NCBI RefSeq assembly: GCF_025717605.1
Contig: NZ_JAJIRQ010000001.1
Span: 771,716-835,715, forward strand
Direction of reading: 5' to 3'
DNA: 64,000 bases
Origin: Paucibacter sp. TC2R-5
GTDB lineage: Bacteria > Pseudomonadota > Gammaproteobacteria > Burkholderiales > Burkholderiaceae_C
In this document: positions 27,001-36,475 of the stretch, piece after piece
How positions within the stretch are numbered: position 1 is the first letter of the stretch
Layout: the number at the start of each line of letters is the position of its first letter
The notes under the pieces: model-generated
Told to the model about the DNA's origin: nothing
Database searches by the model: none
The model's input: only the letters and a program-made list of their open reading frames with translations
Program-made: the position numbers and the translations under genes

Positions 27001-27866
27001 GCGCCCATCACAATCAATCAATTCAACAGCAAGCAATCAGCCCTGAACTGCGGGTTTGGATTCAAGAGCAATTGGCGCAGGGTTTTACGCGCGCGCAATT
27101 GCTGGACGCCATGAAAAGCAGCGGCTGGCAAGAGGACTTGGCCGCCCGGGCGCTGGATGAGTCGCGTGCCGACTCCGACGTGCAAGTGCCGGCGGAGCTA
27201 CAAATTGCAAGCAAAGTGCCCGAGCTCGATCTCAGCGGCGGACAGCCCACCTTGTGGATTGATGGGCACGAGGTCAAGGTTTTGATGAGCATCACTCAGC
27301 CGCGTGTCGTGGTGCTCGGCGGGCTCTTGTCCGATGCGGAGTGCGATGCCATGGTCGCGGCGGCGAGCGCGCGTTTGGCTCGCTCAGAGACGGTTGCGAC
27401 CACGCCGGGCGGCAGCGAAATCAACCCTGCGCGCACCAGCGACGGCATGTTTTTCGAGCGCGGCGAGAGTGAGCTGATTCGCACCATCGAGTCGCGCCTG
27501 GCCAAGCTCTTGAATTGGCCTATCGACCATGGCGAAGGCCTGCAAGTGCTGCGTTACCGCCCCGGTGCGGAGTATCTGCCGCACTATGACTACTTCGATC
27601 CGACGATGGACGGCGCGGCGGCCATTTTGAAGCGCGGCGGGCAGCGCGTCGGCACGCTCGTGATGTATCTCAATACGCCGCAGGCCGGCGGCGCGACAAT
27701 CTTCCCGGACATCAAGCTGGACGTTTCGCCGGTCAAAGGCAATGCGGTCTTCTTCAGTTATGACAGACCGCACCCCCAAACGCAAAGCCTGCATGGCGGG
27801 GCGCCGGTGCGCGAGGGAGAAAAGTGGGTGGCAACCAAATGGTTGCGTGCGGGTGTGTTTGTTTAG
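26997..27866 (+). CDS. 2OG-Fe(II) dioxygenase, prolyl 4-hydroxylase-like
   Basis: A 289-residue 2-oxoglutarate/Fe(II) oxygenase of the P4Hc type. The N-terminal part (about 14-55) is a small helical domain (LAQGFTRAQLLDAMKSSGW) resembling a UBA-like fold. The catalytic jelly roll has the iron-binding HYDYF (His and Asp of HxD), GTLVMYLNTPQAGG, and the distal His in SLHGGAPVREGEKWVATKW with the Lys that binds 2-oxoglutarate. No signal peptide, so cytoplasmic. The substrate protein is unknown. It is coupled to yaaA and lies 29 bases before a gene for a Lys-rich exported protein. Confidence 0.92.
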   Translation: MSAHHNQSIQQQAISPELRVWIQEQLAQGFTRAQLLDAMKSSGWQEDLAARALDESRADSDVQVPAELQIASKVPELDLSGGQPTLWIDGHEVKVLMSITQPRVVVLGGLLSDAECDAMVAAASARLARSETVATTPGGSEINPARTSDGMFFERGESELIRTIESRLAKLLNWPIDHGEGLQVLRYRPGAEYLPHYDYFDPTMDGAAAILKRGGQRVGTLVMYLNTPQAGGATIFPDIKLDVSPVKGNAVFFSYDRPHPQTQSLHGGAPVREGEKWVATKWLRAGVFV

Positions 27867-27895
27867 TTTTTGTCTCAATCATTGAAAGTTATTCC

Positions 27896-28198
27896 ATGAA
27901 GAAAATCATTGCTCTGGCGCTGGCCGGTTTCGTTTCCAGCATGGCCCTGGCGCAGTCGCTGCCGAGCCAGTCCGGTGCGGTGCAAGCGCAGCGTTATGCG
28001 GTGCCTGCAGCAAAGGCTTCGACCGGCGGCCACACGGCATCGGCCAAGAAATCAAAGAGCGGCAAGCATGCCGCCAAGAGCACGTCCTCTGCCAAGGGCA
28101 GCAAGCATGCCAAGAAGACCGGCAAAGGCAAGACCAAGAGCGCTCAGGTCAAGGCCAAGGGCAAGGTCCAGGCCAAGAGCGGACATAAAGTTCACTGA
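27896..28198 (+). CDS. Small exported Lys/Ala/Ser-rich protein
   Basis: A 100-residue protein with a clean signal peptide (KKIIALALAGFVSSMALAQ) and a mature part dominated by Lys, Ala, Ser and Gly, with repeated KSGKHAAKS, KGSKHAKKTGKGKTK and KAKGKVQAK blocks. It is very basic and probably disordered, resembling a histone H1-like tail sent to the periplasm. I know no function. Low complexity makes homology weak evidence, but the signal peptide and the position behind the dioxygenase gene support a real gene. The convergent Lrp/AsnC gene ends 39 bases on. Confidence 0.75.
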   Translation: MKKIIALALAGFVSSMALAQSLPSQSGAVQAQRYAVPAAKASTGGHTASAKKSKSGKHAAKSTSSAKGSKHAKKTGKGKTKSAQVKAKGKVQAKSGHKVH

Positions 28199-28236
28199 GT
28201 GTCTTTGGCGCCTCAGGGTCAGAGCGATGTGAGACC

Positions 28237-28698
28237 TTAGCGCCTCAGCGGCAATTGGCTTTGCTTCAATTGCCGCAACACAAAGCTTGATTTGCTGTGG
28301 CGTATGCCGGGAATCTTGTACAGGCGCTCGCGCAGCAGGCGCTCGTAGTCGCGTGTGTCGGCGACAGCAATGCGGACGTAATAGTCATAGTCCCCCGAGA
28401 CCAAAAAAGCCTCCAGTACTTCCGGTATTTGCTCCAAGGCCTGGCCAAACTCGAACAAGGCTTCGTCGGAGTGATTGTCCAAGGTGACTTGCACGATCAC
28501 CGTGTCGGCCAAGCCAATCTTGGCGGCGTTGACCCGCACCGAGTAGCCCTCGATCACGCCGGCTTCTTCCATGCGCTTGATGCGACTCCAGCAGGGTGAA
28601 CTGGTCAGTCCGACCTTTTGGCTGAGCTCGGCCAAGCTGATGCGCGCATCCTGCTGCAGTGCAGCCAGAATCGAAAAATCGAATTTATCCAGGTTCAT
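28237..28698 (-). CDS. Lrp/AsnC-family transcriptional regulator (second)
   Basis: A 153-residue regulator with the standard Lrp plan: DFSILAALQQDARISLAEL, then KVGLTSSPCWSRIKRMEEAG as the helix-turn-helix, and a RAM domain with SGDYDYYVRIAVADTRDYER. The start MNLDKFDFSIL at 28698 fits the family; a longer upstream frame reads into the divergent promoter region. It is divergent, with 99 bases between, from an acetolactate synthase large-subunit gene. Leucine or another branched-chain amino acid is therefore the first candidate effector, by analogy with Lrp control of AHAS III in E. coli. Confidence 0.93.
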   Translation of the reverse strand: MNLDKFDFSILAALQQDARISLAELSQKVGLTSSPCWSRIKRMEEAGVIEGYSVRVNAAKIGLADTVIVQVTLDNHSDEALFEFGQALEQIPEVLEAFLVSGDYDYYVRIAVADTRDYERLLRERLYKIPGIRHSKSSFVLRQLKQSQLPLRR

Positions 28699-28797
28699 GC
28701 TGCCGTATTGTAGATTTGCAGCAAGATTTCCTGAATTCCTCCAAGTATCCTGAAAATACAGCAGCCTTTGCTGAGTCTGTTTGGGCAAAGTGTTGAT

Positions 28798-30606
28798 ATG
28801 GACACCTTGCTTGAAAAAACATTCTCCGCTGCAGCTTGCAATGCAGCGGCCCAGCCGGCTCCTCTGCTCAATGGTGCGCAAACCTTGATTGCGACGCTCT
28901 TGAGTCTGGGGGTGGATACCGTCTTCGGCTACCCAGGCGGGGCTGTGCTGCCGCTCTATGACGCTTTGCATGCCGAGCCGCGCCTGCGCCATGTTTTAGT
29001 GAGGCATGAGCAGGCGGCAGTCCATGCGGCGGAAGGTTATGCGCGCAGCAGCGGCCGCGTCGGGGTGGTGTTTGTCACTTCGGGGCCGGGCATGAGCAAC
29101 ACCACCACCGGCTTGTTGGATGCCTTGTGTGACTCGGTGCCGGTGTTGTGCATCAGCGGGCAAGTGGCCACCGGCGCAATCGGCACCGATGCGTTTCAGG
29201 AGTGTGACGCGCTCGGTATTTCCAAGCCGGTGACCAAATGGAATGTGCAGATCCGCTCGGCCGCCGAGGTGGCGGCGGTCGTTGCCAAAGCCCATGCCAG
29301 CGCGGCCGGTGGGCGGCCGGGGCCGGTGTTGGTGGATTTTCCCAAAGACCTGCAGTTGGCCAAGAGCGAAGCGCGAAGAGAAGCCGAACCCTATTGCGCA
29401 GGAGTAGGTGAACTTGAGTCAGTGGCACTCAAGGCTGAGTGCAATGCCGAAACCTTGAAGCGAGCCATCGCCTTGCTGAGCGAGGCCAAGCGGCCGATTT
29501 TTTATGGCGGTGGCGGTTTGATCAATGCCGGTGCCTTGGCCTGCGCTGCGTTCAAACGCCTGGTCCACCTGACCGGGGCGCCTTGCACGCTGACCTTGCT
29601 GGGTCTGGGCGCCTTGCCGGCCTCCGACGCTCAGTTCCTCGGCATGCTGGGTATGCACGGCACTTTGGAGGCGAATTTGGCCATGCATGAGGCGGATCTG
29701 ATCGTCTGTGTCGGCGCGCGCTTTGATGACCGCGTGACCGGTCGGCTGGATAGCTTTTGCCCGCATGCGCGGGTGATACATCTGGATATCGATGCCCGCT
29801 CGATCGGCAAGGTGGTGCGAACCGAGCTTGGCTTGCTGGGTGACTGCACGGACAGCCTGCTGGCGCTGGAGCGACTGTGGGCCGAAGGAGGCTGTCGCGC
29901 GGTGGATTTGAGCGATTGGTGGCAGCGCATCGAGCGCTGGCGTGCCGAGCGGTCGCTGAGCTTCGTCGATGCCAACGAGGGTCAGATCTTGCCGCAGGCC
30001 TTGATGACGCGCTTGCAACAAGCCATAGGTCAGCGCGACGCGGTGGTCTCCACCGATGTGGGTCAGCATCAGATGTGGGCCGCGCAATACCTGAAGATTG
30101 AGCGACCCGGGCGCTGGCTGACCTCAGGCGGGGCCGGCACCATGGGCTATGGCTTGCCGGCCGCGATCGGCGCGCAAATCGCGCACCCGGACAAACTGGT
30201 TGTCTGCGTCAGCGGCGATGCCTCGGTGCTGATGAATATTCAGGAACTGTCGACCGCCGTCCAGCACCGTACCCCGGTCAAGTTGGTGCTGTGCAATAAC
30301 GGCCGCATGGGTATGGTGCGGCAGTGGCAGGAGTTGATCCACGGCGGGCGTTACAGCCACAGCTACAACGAGGCGCTGCCGGACTTTGTGGCCCTGGCCA
30401 AGGCCTTCGGCTGGCAGACGCTAAGGGTCGAGCGGCGCGAGGATCTGGACGCTGCTCTGCTTGAATGCTTGGCGGCGGACGGGCCATTCTTCCTTGATGT
30501 GGTGGTGGTGGCCGAGGAAAACTGCTTTCCCATGATCCCGGCCGGCGCCGGCCATCATGAGGTGTGGCTGGGCAAGGGCAGGGGCTACCAGCCCAGCGAG
30601 GCTTGA
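28798..30606 (+). CDS. Acetolactate synthase, large (catalytic) subunit
   Basis: A 602-residue ThDP-dependent acetolactate synthase. Features: [15 protein letters not shown], catalytic Glu in [31 protein letters not shown], and the ThDP/Mg motif [18 protein letters not shown] ending in [12 protein letters not shown], the biosynthetic AHAS signature. The ATG at 28798 was chosen over a TTG at 28768. No small regulatory subunit gene (ilvN/ilvH) is adjacent: a terminator follows 10 bases after the stop. So this is either a second, stand-alone AHAS or one that borrows a subunit from elsewhere. It is divergent from an Lrp-type regulator. Confidence 0.9.
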   Translation: MDTLLEKTFSAAACNAAAQPAPLLNGAQTLIATLLSLGVDTVFGYPGGAVLPLYDALHAEPRLRHVLVRHEQAAVHAAEGYARSSGRVGVVFVTSGPGMSNTTTGLLDALCDSVPVLCISGQVATGAIGTDAFQECDALGISKPVTKWNVQIRSAAEVAAVVAKAHASAAGGRPGPVLVDFPKDLQLAKSEARREAEPYCAGVGELESVALKAECNAETLKRAIALLSEAKRPIFYGGGGLINAGALACAAFKRLVHLTGAPCTLTLLGLGALPASDAQFLGMLGMHGTLEANLAMHEADLIVCVGARFDDRVTGRLDSFCPHARVIHLDIDARSIGKVVRTELGLLGDCTDSLLALERLWAEGGCRAVDLSDWWQRIERWRAERSLSFVDANEGQILPQALMTRLQQAIGQRDAVVSTDVGQHQMWAAQYLKIERPGRWLTSGGAGTMGYGLPAAIGAQIAHPDKLVVCVSGDASVLMNIQELSTAVQHRTPVKLVLCNNGRMGMVRQWQELIHGGRYSHSYNEALPDFVALAKAFGWQTLRVERREDLDAALLECLAADGPFFLDVVVVAEENCFPMIPAGAGHHEVWLGKGRGYQPSEA

Positions 30607-30616
30607 GACAAAGCAA

Positions 30617-30640
30617 AAAGGCACCCGAGGGTGCCTTTCT
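30617..30640 (+). terminator. Rho-independent terminator of the acetolactate synthase gene
   Basis: AAAGGCACC (30617-30625) and GGTGCCTTT (30630-30638) form a 9-bp stem with a CGAG loop. It is A-rich on one side and T-rich on the other, so it may also act on the convergent efp transcript. Confidence 0.85.
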
Positions 30641-30686
30641 TATACCTTGCGCAAACTGCAAGCGCTTGAGTTAAGCGCCAGACAGT

Positions 30687-31241
30687 TTAGACGCGCTTGC
30701 GGTACTCGTGTGTACGCGTGTCGATTTCGATCTTGTCGCCTTGGGCGACGAAGATTGGCACCGAAATTTCGAAACCGGTGGCCAGCTTGGCAGGCTTCAA
30801 GACCTTGCCCGATGTGTCGCCCTTGACGGCCGGCTCGGTCCAGATCACTTCGCGCACAACGGAGGTCGGCACTTCAACCGAAATGGCCTTGCCGTCATAG
30901 AACACCACTTCGACGGGCATCGAATCTTCCAGATACTGGATCGCGTCGCCCATGTTCTCGGCCTCGACCTCGAACTGGTTGTATTCCTCGTCCATGAACA
31001 CATACATCGGGTCAGCGAAGTAGGTGTAGGTGCAGTCCTTCTTTTCCAGCATCACTTGGTCGAGCTTGTCGTCGGCCTTGAACACCACTTCGGTGCCCGA
31101 GCTGTTCAGCAGGCTTTTGAGCTTCATGCGCACAGTGGCTGCATTGCGGCCGCCGCGGCTGTATTCGGTCTTCAGCACGACCATGGGGTCCTTGCCGTGC
31201 ATGATCACGTTACCGGCGCGAAATTCTTGTGCAATCTTCAT
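30687..31241 (-). CDS. efp: Elongation factor P (Arg32 type)
   Basis: EF-P relieves ribosome stalling at polyproline. The 184-residue protein has three beta domains: N-terminal KOW-like, then two OB folds ending with the [16 protein letters not shown] signature. The tip loop reads [10 protein letters not shown], placing Arg at residue 32. This is the residue that EarP rhamnosylates, in place of the lysine modified by EpmA in enterobacteria. The gene for EarP is 241 bases upstream on the same strand, which confirms the modification type. The ATG at 31239-31241 gives the family N-terminus [12 protein letters not shown]. Confidence 0.97.
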   Translation of the reverse strand: MKIAQEFRAGNVIMHGKDPMVVLKTEYSRGGRNAATVRMKLKSLLNSSGTEVVFKADDKLDQVMLEKKDCTYTYFADPMYVFMDEEYNQFEVEAENMGDAIQYLEDSMPVEVVFYDGKAISVEVPTSVVREVIWTEPAVKGDTSGKVLKPAKLATGFEISVPIFVAQGDKIEIDTRTHEYRKRV

Positions 31242-31397
31242 GAGTGTTCCGATGTTTGGGAAGAAGTTTTTGAGGCAACCTTGCGATTGAAATGCTGGTT
31301 TCAGCGCCAGCCTCGAAACCCAGGGTTCAAGGCCGACTGGGCTTCAACCGGAGCAGACATTCAATGCAGAGGGTCTGTCCAAATCAACCTGTGTCGA

Positions 31398-31433
31398 CAT
31401 GCTCTCGGTGCATGCTCTCAATGCATGCTCGCG
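31398..31433. repeat. 13-bp tandem repeat between earP and efp
   Basis: CATGCTCTCGGTG, CATGCTCTCAATG and a partial third CATGCTCGCG are arranged with an exact 13-bp period; each unit contains the palindrome GCATGC or nearly so. They lie in the 241-base gap in front of efp, in the likely leader or promoter region. No function is assigned. Confidence 0.6.
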
Positions 31434-31482
31434 CCATCAGTTCCCCTCAAGAGGCGCAAACGACGCAGCAAAGCCGCTGATT

Positions 31483-32553
31483 TTAGCCTGTTTTGCGAGC
31501 CAATCCGAGGAGCTGGCTGACCAAGTCGGTTTGAGACGTCAAATCTTCACGCCACGTGAGGGCATGAGTGCGGTCGGCGACTTGGCTCAACAGGCCCGGT
31601 TGCCAGGCTTGCAGACCGTTCCAGCCGCGCCAAATTGCGCGGGTTTGCTGGGCGAGATGCGCGTCGCTGCCCCTCAGATACAGGTCCATGAACGCCTCCA
31701 GCTTGGCCGCATGCGCGCCGTCGTGCTGGTAGTAGATTTGCCAAACGAAGGGCTTGCCGGCCCATTGGGCGCGCACAAAAGAGTCCTCGCCGCGCACAAA
31801 GTTCAAGTCAGAGGCCCAGAGCAAGCGGTCATAGCCGTCTTGGCTCAGATAGGGCAGGGCCTGCCAGCGCAGGCCGGCTTTCGGCAAGGCTTGCTGCGCC
31901 TGCAATTCAAGCATCTGGGTTTGTGCGGCACCGGGGCAGACCAAAAGCAAGGTGGGCTCGCCAGCCAGATCCGCCAACAACTGCGGCAGGGCGGCGTTGG
32001 CATAGGCAAACAGGCTGACGATGCGCTCATTGGGCCGCCGCTCCAAGCCCTGGCTTGCCAACCAAGCCTGCGCGTCAAAGTCGGCCTGTTCGGCCAGCAG
32101 GCCCGTCTCACGCAGCAGGCCGCCGGTACGCGCGCTGAAACCGGGGTAAAAAAACTGCTTGTGCATGCCACGGCCGGGCCCGCTGAATTGCGGCGAACTC
32201 AGGCCATGGCTGCGTTCGACATAGGGCTCGGCGCTGAGGTATTCGAGGTTGATCCACAGCGGCGGCTTGGCGCGCTGCGCCATGCGGCGAACAAAGGCCT
32301 CGGGCAGCTCGCAGCCGAAGGTCTCGATGACCACGTCACCGGCCTCTTGTGCGCTCGAACTTTGATCCCAAGGCAGCACGTTGATGCCGGGTGGAAGGCC
32401 GCCAGGAACCATCCAGGCCAAGGCGCTGGCATCGTCCAGCCATAGCCTGACCGACTGCCCGCGTGCGGCCAAGTCGCGGGTCAGCCGCCAGCTGACGCCG
32501 ATGTCGCCGTAGTTGTCGATGACGCGGCAGAAAATGTCCCAATGCTGTCCCAT
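31483..32553 (-). CDS. earP: EF-P arginine 32 rhamnosyltransferase
   Basis: EarP transfers rhamnose from dTDP-L-rhamnose to Arg32 of EF-P, activating it. The 356-residue protein begins [19 protein letters not shown], the EarP (DUF2331) signature with the Asp that activates arginine; the C-terminal half holds the GT-B nucleotide-sugar site around [23 protein letters not shown] (shown over two parts of the motif: RGEDS and GKPFVWQIY). The start ATG at 32551-32553 gives the family N-terminus. It is transcribed toward efp and divergent from uvrC with 34 bases between. dTDP-rhamnose synthesis genes are not in the window. Confidence 0.96.
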   Translation of the reverse strand: MGQHWDIFCRVIDNYGDIGVSWRLTRDLAARGQSVRLWLDDASALAWMVPGGLPPGINVLPWDQSSSAQEAGDVVIETFGCELPEAFVRRMAQRAKPPLWINLEYLSAEPYVERSHGLSSPQFSGPGRGMHKQFFYPGFSARTGGLLRETGLLAEQADFDAQAWLASQGLERRPNERIVSLFAYANAALPQLLADLAGEPTLLLVCPGAAQTQMLELQAQQALPKAGLRWQALPYLSQDGYDRLLWASDLNFVRGEDSFVRAQWAGKPFVWQIYYQHDGAHAAKLEAFMDLYLRGSDAHLAQQTRAIWRGWNGLQAWQPGLLSQVADRTHALTWREDLTSQTDLVSQLLGLARKTG

Positions 32554-32587
32554 GCCGGAATTATCGGCTGCGGCACAATCGCGCCCC

Positions 32588-34648
32588 ATGCAAGCGCCCG
32601 ATCCCATCAAGCCTGAACCGAGTCCATCCGACCCTGAAAAACTGAGCGCCGCCGAACTGGGGGCGCAAAAACAGGCGCAGTGGACGGCCGAGCGCAAGCT
32701 GATCGAGGCTGCCGAAGCTCAACAAGTGACGGTGGCGGAGCAAGCCGCCAGCGATGGACGCGCCCGCTTGCTGCTGGAGGTGGCGGCATTGCCGGGTCTG
32801 CCGGGCGTTTATCGCTATTTCGACGTGCAGGGACAAGTGCTCTATGTCGGCAAGGCTAAGCACCTGAAAAAGCGTGTCTCCAGCTATTTTCAGAAAGACC
32901 ATGGCGGCACCCGCATCGGCATGATGGTGGCCCGCATCGCCCGGCTGGAAACAACGGTGGTGCGTACCGAGTCAGAAGCCCTGTTGTTGGAAAACAATCT
33001 GATCAAGACCTTGAACCCCAAGTTCAATATCTTGTTTCGTGATGACAAAAGCTACCCCTATCTGAAGCTCAGCGCGCATGAGTTCCCTCGCCTGAGCTAT
33101 TACCGCGGCGCGGTGGATCGGCGTCACCGCTACTTCGGCCCCTTCCCGAGTGCCTGGGCGGTCAAGGAGTCGATTCAGCTGATTCAAAAGGTCTTCAAGC
33201 TGCGCACCTGTGAAGACACTGTTTTCAATAACCGCAGTCGCCCCTGCTTGCTGTATCAAATTCGCCGCTGTTCGGGACCTTGTGTGCCCGATTTGACGGC
33301 TCAGGGCCATGACGGGGATTACGCCCGCAACGTCAGCAATGCAGAGCGGTTTTTGCTTGGAGAAACCGAAGAAGTGATGGACGGCTTGCAGGCGCAGATG
33401 ATGGCTTTTGCCGAGCGGCTGCAGTTTGAGTCGGCGGCCGAAGTGCGCAATCAGATTTCGGCCTTGGCGCGGGTGTTGCAACAGCAGTCGGTCGACGAGA
33501 ACAGCGCCACCGGGCGCGACCGCGATGTCGATATCTTGGCAGCCAAGGTCCACGGCGGCCGGGCCTGCGTGAACTTGGCCATGGTGCGCGGTGGCCGCCA
33601 TCTGGGCGACCGGGCCTTCTTCCCCAAGCATGTTGAAGAGGCGACCGCCGTCTTGCTGTCCGAGGAGGAGCAGGCCGAGAGCGTGTCGGCCGAGCGCTTG
33701 GTGCTGGAGGCTTTTATGGCCCAGCACTATCTGGACGCCCATGTGCCATCTTTGATCATCGTGAGCGAGGCGGTCGATGAGTCGCTTGGCATCATCTTGA
33801 GCGAGCAGGCTGGTTACAAGGTGACGACGCAGGCGCAGCCCAGGGCGCAGCGGCGGATCTGGCAGGAAATGTGCGTCAAGGGCGCGGAGCTGGCACTCGC
33901 GCGTTTGCTGTCCGAAGAAGGCTCGCAGCAAGCGCGCACGCGGGCGCTGGTGGACGCTTTGGATCTGCCTGCGCAGGACTTGGAGAGCTTTCGCATCGAG
34001 TGTTTCGATATCAGCCACACGGCAGGTGAGGCGACAGTGGCGTCTTGCGTGGTGTTCGAAGCACATCAAATGCAAAGCGCCCAATACCGGCGCTACAACA
34101 TCGACGGCATCACCGGCGGCGATGACTATGCCGCGATGCGTCAGGTCTTAACTCGGCGCTACAGCAAAATGGCCGAGGCCGCGCAGATGGGCAACGCGCG
34201 GTTGCCCGACCTTGTGCTGGTGGACGGTGGGCGCGGTCAGGTGGCTATGGCCCGCGAGGTTTTCGAAGAACTGGGCCTGGATCTGAGTCTGATCGTCGGC
34301 GTGGAGAAGGGCGAAGGCCGCAAAGTGGGGCTGGAGGAGTTGGTGTTTGCCGATGGTCGAACCAAGGTCTATCTGGGGCGAGATTCGGCGGCGCTGATGT
34401 TGGTGGCGCAGATTCGCGACGAGGCGCACCGGTTTGCCATCACCGGCATGCGGGCCAAGCGCGCGGCGGTGCGTACCGGCGGCTCGCGGCTGGAAGACAT
34501 CGACGGCATAGGCCCGAAAAAGCGCGCGCAGTTGCTGCAGCGATTCGGGGGCGTGCGAGGCGTGACCGAGGCGAGCGTGGATGAAATTGCCACCGTCAAA
34601 GGTATTTCGAAAGAATTGGCAGAGGAGATCTATCGTGTCTTGCATTGA
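32588..34648 (+). CDS. uvrC: Excinuclease ABC subunit C
   Basis: UvrC makes both incisions in nucleotide excision repair. The 686-residue protein has the GIY-YIG nuclease ([20 protein letters not shown] from about residue 71), a UVR domain ([19 protein letters not shown]), an RNase H-like C-terminal nuclease domain ([29 protein letters not shown]) and terminal helix-hairpin-helices ([21 protein letters not shown], first part). Before the nuclease there are about 60 extra residues, Glu/Ala-rich, that most UvrC proteins lack; the ATG at 32588 is the nearest available. The gene is close to pgsA, as in many proteobacteria. Confidence 0.97.
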   Translation: MQAPDPIKPEPSPSDPEKLSAAELGAQKQAQWTAERKLIEAAEAQQVTVAEQAASDGRARLLLEVAALPGLPGVYRYFDVQGQVLYVGKAKHLKKRVSSYFQKDHGGTRIGMMVARIARLETTVVRTESEALLLENNLIKTLNPKFNILFRDDKSYPYLKLSAHEFPRLSYYRGAVDRRHRYFGPFPSAWAVKESIQLIQKVFKLRTCEDTVFNNRSRPCLLYQIRRCSGPCVPDLTAQGHDGDYARNVSNAERFLLGETEEVMDGLQAQMMAFAERLQFESAAEVRNQISALARVLQQQSVDENSATGRDRDVDILAAKVHGGRACVNLAMVRGGRHLGDRAFFPKHVEEATAVLLSEEEQAESVSAERLVLEAFMAQHYLDAHVPSLIIVSEAVDESLGIILSEQAGYKVTTQAQPRAQRRIWQEMCVKGAELALARLLSEEGSQQARTRALVDALDLPAQDLESFRIECFDISHTAGEATVASCVVFEAHQMQSAQYRRYNIDGITGGDDYAAMRQVLTRRYSKMAEAAQMGNARLPDLVLVDGGRGQVAMAREVFEELGLDLSLIVGVEKGEGRKVGLEELVFADGRTKVYLGRDSAALMLVAQIRDEAHRFAITGMRAKRAAVRTGGSRLEDIDGIGPKKRAQLLQRFGGVRGVTEASVDEIATVKGISKELAEEIYRVLH

Positions 34649-35255
34649 TAAACCCAAGTTCAACTCCGCTTCAACAGACGCTAGGGGAGCCTCGGGTGGG
34701 CAGGGCCGGTCCTTGGTGCGCCCGCTGATGGCGAGCGCCGGTTTCGGCTTGATCGTGCTGATGGCGGGTTGCTCGGACAGTCCGCGCGCGCCGGCTTCGG
34801 TGACTACGGTAACCAGTGCCAACACGCCAGCAAGCACGGATGCCCAGCAAAGTTCAACGCCCGCTGGTTCAGGTTCGCAAGGCCCGACGACGGCGCAAAA
34901 ATCAGGGGGGTCATTGGCGCCCCCGAAGCCGCCGCGCAGTCATGATGAGTTGCGTCTGCAAGCGGCTCATCGCTTGGTGGAGGCCAATCCGCAGCAAAGC
35001 TACACCGGCAAAGTGCCAGACATTTTGCTGGCGATTCCGGTCCTTGAGGTGACTTTGAACCGGGACGGCTCGATCAAGCGCATCGTGGTGCTTCGCAAGC
35101 CGCATGCAGAGCCGGGCACCATACAGCTGGCAATAGACGCGCTGCACCGCGCTGCGCCCTATGGCGACCTGTCGCGCCTGCCTTCGCCGTGGAAATTCAC
35201 CGAGACTTTTTTGTTCAATGACGAGCGGCGCTTCAAACCGCGCACGCTGGACTGA
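34635..35255 (+). CDS. Putative lipoprotein with TonB-C-like C-terminus
   Basis: A lipoprotein of up to 206 residues. The lipobox is LMAGC after a hydrophobic stretch ([15 protein letters not shown]), followed by a Ser/Thr/Pro/Gly-rich linker and a folded C-terminal domain of about 95 residues. The end of that domain ([20 protein letters not shown], then FTETFLFND) resembles the TonB C-terminal fold; this is my inference. The chosen GTG at 34635 has a strong AGAGGAG ribosome-binding site and overlaps uvrC by 14 bases; GTG at 34716 or ATG at 34728 would give a shorter signal peptide. Function unknown. Confidence 0.65.
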   Translation: MSCIDKPKFNSASTDARGASGGQGRSLVRPLMASAGFGLIVLMAGCSDSPRAPASVTTVTSANTPASTDAQQSSTPAGSGSQGPTTAQKSGGSLAPPKPPRSHDELRLQAAHRLVEANPQQSYTGKVPDILLAIPVLEVTLNRDGSIKRIVVLRKPHAEPGTIQLAIDALHRAAPYGDLSRLPSPWKFTETFLFNDERRFKPRTLD

Positions 35256-35342
35256 GCGCCTGCCCGCGCTGCTTGCGACATTCACGCCACATTGTTCTTG
35301 GGCGGGCGCTGGCGCCCGCACTTTGCCGTGCACAATCGCCGC

Positions 35343-35909
35343 ATGTTCCTGACACTGCCAACACTCTTCACCTGGGCTCGCATCGTAGCCATCCCCTTGA
35401 TCGTCGGGGTGTTCTACCTGGACCTCGCGCCGGCCACCCAAAATCTGTTCGCCACGGTTTTGTTTGTGCTGATGGCACTGACCGATTGGCTGGATGGTTA
35501 CCTGGCGCGCAAGCTCAATCAGACCTCGGCCTTCGGGGCTTTTTTAGACCCCGTTGCGGACAAAATCCTGGTTTGTGCGGCCTTGCTGGTCTTGCTGGAA
35601 CTTGGTCGTGTCAATGCGTTGGTCGCGCTGGTCATCATTGGCCGCGAGTTGGCGATTTCTGCTCTGCGTGAGTGGATGGCGCAGATTGGCGCCTCGGGCA
35701 GCGTGGCTGTTCATATGGTGGGGAAGTTGAAAACCACCGTGCAAATGATCGCGATCCCCTTCCTGCTTTTTGACGGCTCGCTGTTCGGTCTCTTGCACAC
35801 CCGGCCATGGGGCACGGGGATGATGTATGTGGCCGTGGTGCTGACCATTTGGTCGATGGTTTACTACCTCAGGAAGGCCTTGCCGGAGATCCGAGCCAAG
35901 GCGAAATAA
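35343..35909 (+). CDS. pgsA: CDP-diacylglycerol-glycerol-3-phosphate 3-phosphatidyltransferase
   Basis: PgsA makes phosphatidylglycerol phosphate, committed precursor of phosphatidylglycerol and cardiolipin, in the inner membrane. The 188-residue protein has four or five membrane segments and the CDP-alcohol phosphotransferase motif DGYLARKLNQTSAFGAFLDP, preceded by DWL and followed by VADK, with all conserved Asp and Gly residues. The ATG at 35343 gives the usual start MFLTLPTLFTWARI. PgsA also supplies the lipid donor used by Lgt, encoded at 2.9 kb. Confidence 0.96.
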   Translation: MFLTLPTLFTWARIVAIPLIVGVFYLDLAPATQNLFATVLFVLMALTDWLDGYLARKLNQTSAFGAFLDPVADKILVCAALLVLLELGRVNALVALVIIGRELAISALREWMAQIGASGSVAVHMVGKLKTTVQMIAIPFLLFDGSLFGLLHTRPWGTGMMYVAVVLTIWSMVYYLRKALPEIRAKAK

Positions 35910-35939
35910 GCCCTTTGATAAGCCCTTTGGATAAGCCCG
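35906..35939. repeat. Short tandem repeat at the pgsA 3' end
   Basis: Three copies of ATAAGCCC joined by TTTG or TTTGG, starting at the pgsA stop codon. Probably slippage or an intergenic low-complexity tract. The remaining 233 bases before hupB hold no gene that I can support; TAGAAT at 36022-36027 followed by GCGCTTCCCC could be the -10 region of the hupB promoter. Confidence 0.55.
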
Positions 35940-36172
35940 CGCTGCAGGCGTGAGTCGCGCTGTTTGTCTGCGCCTTTTGTATCAGGGCTTTCACTTGTCT
36001 GAGGCGAAGCAAAAATGCGCATAGAATGCGCTTCCCCGCAAATTTTGACCAAGGGTTCGGCGGCTTGAGCGCTGCAGCGAAGTCAAGTTAAGTTGGTCAG
36101 AGCTGGGGTCTGTTTTGCTACAGCGTTTTATTGGTTTTGCAAGCGTGCTCAAGATTTTTGAGAGGTAATGAA

Positions 36173-36445
36173 GTGAATAAGTCCGAACTGATTGAGCACA
36201 TCGCCACACAGGCTGATATTTCTAAAGCTGCGGCTGGCCGCGCTTTGGAAGCGCTGATCGGTGGCGTCAAGACCACGCTCAAGAAGAATGGTTCGGTTTC
36301 TCTGGTAGGCTTCGGGACCTTCAGCGTGACCAAGCGAGCAGCCCGGGCAGGCCGCAACCCTCGCACCGGCGACGCGATCAAGATCAAGTCGGCCAAGGTG
36401 CCAAAGTTCCGCCCTGGTAAGGCGCTCAAAGACGCTGTCAACTGA
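36173..36445 (+). CDS. hupB: DNA-binding protein HU
   Basis: A 90-residue HU protein, the nucleoid-associated DNA-bending dimer. The whole family sequence is present: [20 protein letters not shown], then [15 protein letters not shown] and the DNA-binding arm [17 protein letters not shown] ending in [12 protein letters not shown]. The start is a GTG at 36173 preceded by GAGAGG. A HU gene followed by ppiD also occurs in E. coli (hupB-ppiD); here a tRNA-Val gene is inserted between the two. Confidence 0.97.
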   Translation: MNKSELIEHIATQADISKAAAGRALEALIGGVKTTLKKNGSVSLVGFGTFSVTKRAARAGRNPRTGDAIKIKSAKVPKFRPGKALKDAVN

Positions 36446-36475
36446 AGGTCTAGATTTCGATTTTTCCGGTTTTCC

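Noticed and set aside
28837-28860. GC-rich segment at the start of the acetolactate synthase gene considered as a leader-peptide attenuator
   Set aside because: No short frame rich in Val, Leu or Ile codons and no terminator precedes the gene.
35906-35939. Repeat considered as a CRISPR-like or phage attachment sequence
   Set aside because: Units are only 12-13 bp with no spacers, no cas or integrase genes nearby.
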